In this document: positions 9,701 through 10,367 of the stretch, piece by piece
Layout: every line of letters starts with the position of its first letter
How positions within the stretch are numbered: position 1 is the first letter of the stretch
Source: Phoronis ovalis
Taxonomy: Eukaryota; Phoronida; Phoronidae
NCBI GenBank assembly: GCA_028565635.1
Contig: JAOXYB010050314.1
Location: forward strand, 1-10,367
Reading direction: 5' to 3'
DNA: 10,367 bases
Translations under genes and position numbers: made by a program
Notes under the pieces: generated by a model
Database searches by the model: none
The model's input: only the letters and a program-made list of their open reading frames with translations
What the model was told of the DNA's origin: nothing

Positions 9701-10367
9701 TGTTACAGATATTGCGGAAATTTCAGGTATCGTGGTACTTGTTGTTTCAGATATCGAAATTGCTATTGAAGATATCATAGTGCTTTCATGTATCATGGTA
9801 CTAGTTGCTTCATGCTCTGTGATACTTGTTACAGGTATTGTGGAACTTTCAACTATAGTGGTACTTGATGTTAAAGATGTCGTAATGCTTTCAGTTATCA
9901 TGGGACTTGTTGTTCCATGCACCGAGCTACTTGTTACAGATATTGAAAAACTTTCAGGTAGAATGCTACTTGATGTTAAAGATATCGTAGTGCTTTCAGG
10001 TATCGGTGTAATTGTTGTTTCAGATATCATGTTACGTGCTGTTAAAGATATCGTAGTGGTTTCAGGTATCATGTTATTTGTTGCTTCATGCAGCATGCTA
10101 CTTGTTACAGCTATTGTGGATATTTCAGGTATCATGGTACTTGATATTTCATGGTTCGAATTACTTGCTATTACAGATTGTGTGCTAGTTTCATGCATCG
10201 TTGTTTTTGTTGTTTTAGGCATCGAGGTAGTTGGTATTACATATACGGAAGAGCTTTCCTGTATCATTGTACCTGTTGTTTCAGATATCATGCTACTTGT
10301 TACAGCTATTGTGGAACTTTCAGGTGTCATGGTACTTGTTGTTTCATAGATCGCGCTACTTGTTACA
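790..10367 (-). CDS. Giant mucin-type Ser/Thr-rich repeat exon (5' end outside window)
   Basis: This is a single coding exon of at least 9,578 bp with no in-frame stop. It encodes imperfect 21/22-residue units close to ETTSTMIPESSTISVTSS, more than half Ser or Thr, with about two Glu and one Pro per unit, no Trp seen and one Cys codon found (9449-9451). Such sequence is typical of densely O-glycosylated extracellular mucin domains, which form extended, hydrated rods at cell surfaces or in secretions; function here is inferred from composition. The frame is open from base 10366 downwards and the residues before the first ATG (10330) are ordinary repeat (…VTSSAIYETTST), so that ATG is not the start. 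No signal peptide is in view. The 3' end is set by the donor at 789/788; the last codons read SESET plus one G of a split codon (phase 1). The next exon adds a NIDO-like domain. A purely secreted mucin or other Ser/Thr-rich adhesin remains possible. Confidence 0.88.
1621..1740 (-). repeat. Dispersed repeat, left copy (partner 7.1 kb away)
   Basis: 120 bp here match 8731-8850 at an offset of 7110 bp with 6 differences (95% identity). Both copies share the unusual 'tgtagctgatattgcataac' segment, which encodes a PESYAISATSS unit. They are much more alike than each is to the units beside it. Confidence 0.85.
3040..4370 (-). repeat. Higher-order block A (older copy)
   Basis: This stretch is collinear with 5880-7210. 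Diagnostic matches are 'gctcattgct' at 3139 and 5971 (offset 2832), the 'ttgttgtttcatcaatc' segment at 3766 and 6298, and the 'cagttgccactgaatttg' region at 3841 and 6373 (both offset 2532). The offset change of 300 bp means whole units were gained or lost between the copies. Confidence 0.7.
4630..5650 (-). repeat. Higher-order block C (older copy)
   Basis: This stretch is collinear with 8890-10130. Shared markers in the same order are the 'tacatcacgctacctgttgatgt' segment, 'ttactaatga' (4891 and 9208, offset 4317) and 'gaaattga-gtgccttctgg' (5115 and 9645, offset 4530). The offset grows by 213 bp between the last two markers, so extra units sit in the right-hand copy. Confidence 0.7.
6520..6774 (-). 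repeat. 255-bp tandem duplication, left copy
   Basis: 6520-6774 matches 6775-7029 at an offset of 255 bp (85 codons), with about 11 differences counted by eye. The unit consists of four subunits encoding, for example, ETTGTMIPESDTISLIA, TIHDSSAISVTSS, an IPG-containing unit and MKPESSTI. A further relative at 7639-7893 arose through the 864-bp duplication. Confidence 0.85.
6775..7029 (-). repeat. 255-bp tandem duplication, right copy
   Basis: Partner of 6520-6774. Most of it lies inside the left copy of the 864-bp unit, so the 255-bp event came before the 864-bp one. The few substitutions between the 255-bp copies, against none between the 864-bp copies, give the same order. Confidence 0.83.
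6810..7673 (-). repeat. 864-bp tandem duplication, left copy
   Basis: Read line against line, 6810-7666 is identical to 7674-8530 (857 bp without a difference, offset 864). The first differences are C/G at 6809 versus 7673 on the left and A/T at 7667 versus 8531 on the right. The unit equals 288 codons, contains two ETTNSV-class units 222 bp apart and keeps the frame. The identity stands out against the diverged repeats around it, so the copying is recent, or the assembly duplicated the segment. Confidence 0.95.
7674..8537 (-). repeat. 864-bp tandem duplication, right copy
   Basis: This is the second copy of the block at 6810-7673, directly adjacent to it. It encodes the same 286-residue-scale stretch, including SSVVNNTTTISVISSS and PENFAISAISSS, without an amino-acid change in the identical part. 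In transcription order this copy comes first. Confidence 0.95.
8731..8850 (-). repeat. Dispersed repeat, right copy
   Basis: Partner of 1621-1740; see that entry. It lies next to an ETTNSV-class unit in both places. Confidence 0.85.
8890..10130 (-). repeat. Higher-order block C'
   Basis: Counterpart of 4630-5650. Protein stretches such as STMIHESTMISSIAISISE and ISETGSTTISETSS in this copy pair with near-identical stretches (STVISSIAISISE, ISETESTTISETSR) in the other. Confidence 0.68.
9457..9533 (-). repeat. 77-bp identical repeat, internal copy
   Basis: This segment is identical to 10291-10367 (offset 834 bp). It encodes TSSAIYETTSTMTPESSTIA. The match runs off the right window edge, so the true repeat may be longer. 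Confidence 0.9.
10291..10367 (-). repeat. 77-bp identical repeat, copy at window edge
   Basis: Partner of 9457-9533. It shows that the mucin array continues beyond the right edge and that the ATG at 10330-10328 is a repeat codon, not a start. Confidence 0.9.

Larger units (their letters stand above)
800..10367 (-). repeat. In-frame 63/66-bp tandem repeat array encoding mucin units
   Basis: The whole exon is built of imperfect tandem units of 63 or 66 bp, equal to 21 or 22 residues. Two alternating flavours recur: ETTSTMIPESSTISVTSS followed by SVH, and ETTSTMIPESTTISLIAS followed by TMIS. On the plus strand the unit is easy to see as recurring 'ctttcaggtatcatggtac' and 'cttgttgtttcatgcaccg' segments. 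Units differ by substitutions and by whole-codon length changes, so the frame never breaks. Units in the middle and right are closely similar to one another. Those from about 800 to 1500 are shortened and diverged. Confidence 0.93.

Noticed and set aside
10328-10330. ATG at the right end as the start of the protein
   Set aside because: The frame is open upstream to the window edge and the preceding residues are standard repeat. No signal peptide follows the ATG.
800-10367. CRISPR array or non-coding satellite
   Set aside because: There are no constant repeats with unique spacers. Units are adjacent, diverged and frame-preserving, with one continuous reading frame across more than 9.5 kb.
790-10367. 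Bacterial or yeast Ser/Thr-rich adhesin
   Set aside because: Clear splice signals, a split codon and a NIDO-like domain favour an animal mucin. Homology searches were not possible, so this is rejected on balance only.

Overview
The window looks like part of one animal (metazoan) gene, read entirely on the minus strand and open at both window edges. Its right-hand 9.6 kb (790-10367) is one uninterrupted coding exon that encodes a Ser/Thr-rich mucin-type repeat domain of at least 3,190 residues. Transcription runs right to left. The reading frame stays open to the last base at the right edge, so the start codon, signal peptide and 5' exons are not in view. The ATG at 10330-10328 is an ordinary repeat methionine.

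At 790/789 the exon ends at a good splice donor (ACAG|GTTTGT). A 320-bp AT-rich intron (789-470) follows. A second exon (469-168) restores the frame exactly: a phase-1 G joins GA to make a Gly codon. It encodes a short Thr/Glu/Pro linker and then a non-repetitive segment with the features of the beginning of a NIDO (nidogen-type extracellular) domain. That exon ends at a textbook GTGAGT donor, and the rest of the domain must lie to the left of the window. A mucin-repeat exon followed by NIDO is the layout of MUC4-like membrane mucins. The species cannot be named from the sequence. Spliced introns plus a mucin-NIDO protein indicate an animal, and the low-complexity, AT-leaning sequence would suit an invertebrate, but that is a guess.

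Repeat architecture from right to left. The basic unit is 63 or 66 bp (21 or 22 residues), consensus close to ETTSTMIPESSTISVTSS plus a short SxH or MIS end. A second unit class, marked by E(T/I)TNSV, occurs 13 times. Above the unit level there are larger copied blocks: an approximately 1.3-kb block A (3040-4370) resembles 5880-7210, and a block C (4630-5650) resembles 8890-10130. Together they suggest an ancient A-C tandem duplication. Within the younger A copy lie a 255-bp tandem duplication and then an 864-bp tandem duplication whose copies are identical over 857 bp. Repeats near the 3' end of the exon (about 800-1500) are much more degenerate. All length differences keep the frame. Because of the periodicity the opposite strand also carries long open frames. 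I regard these as shadows, not genes.
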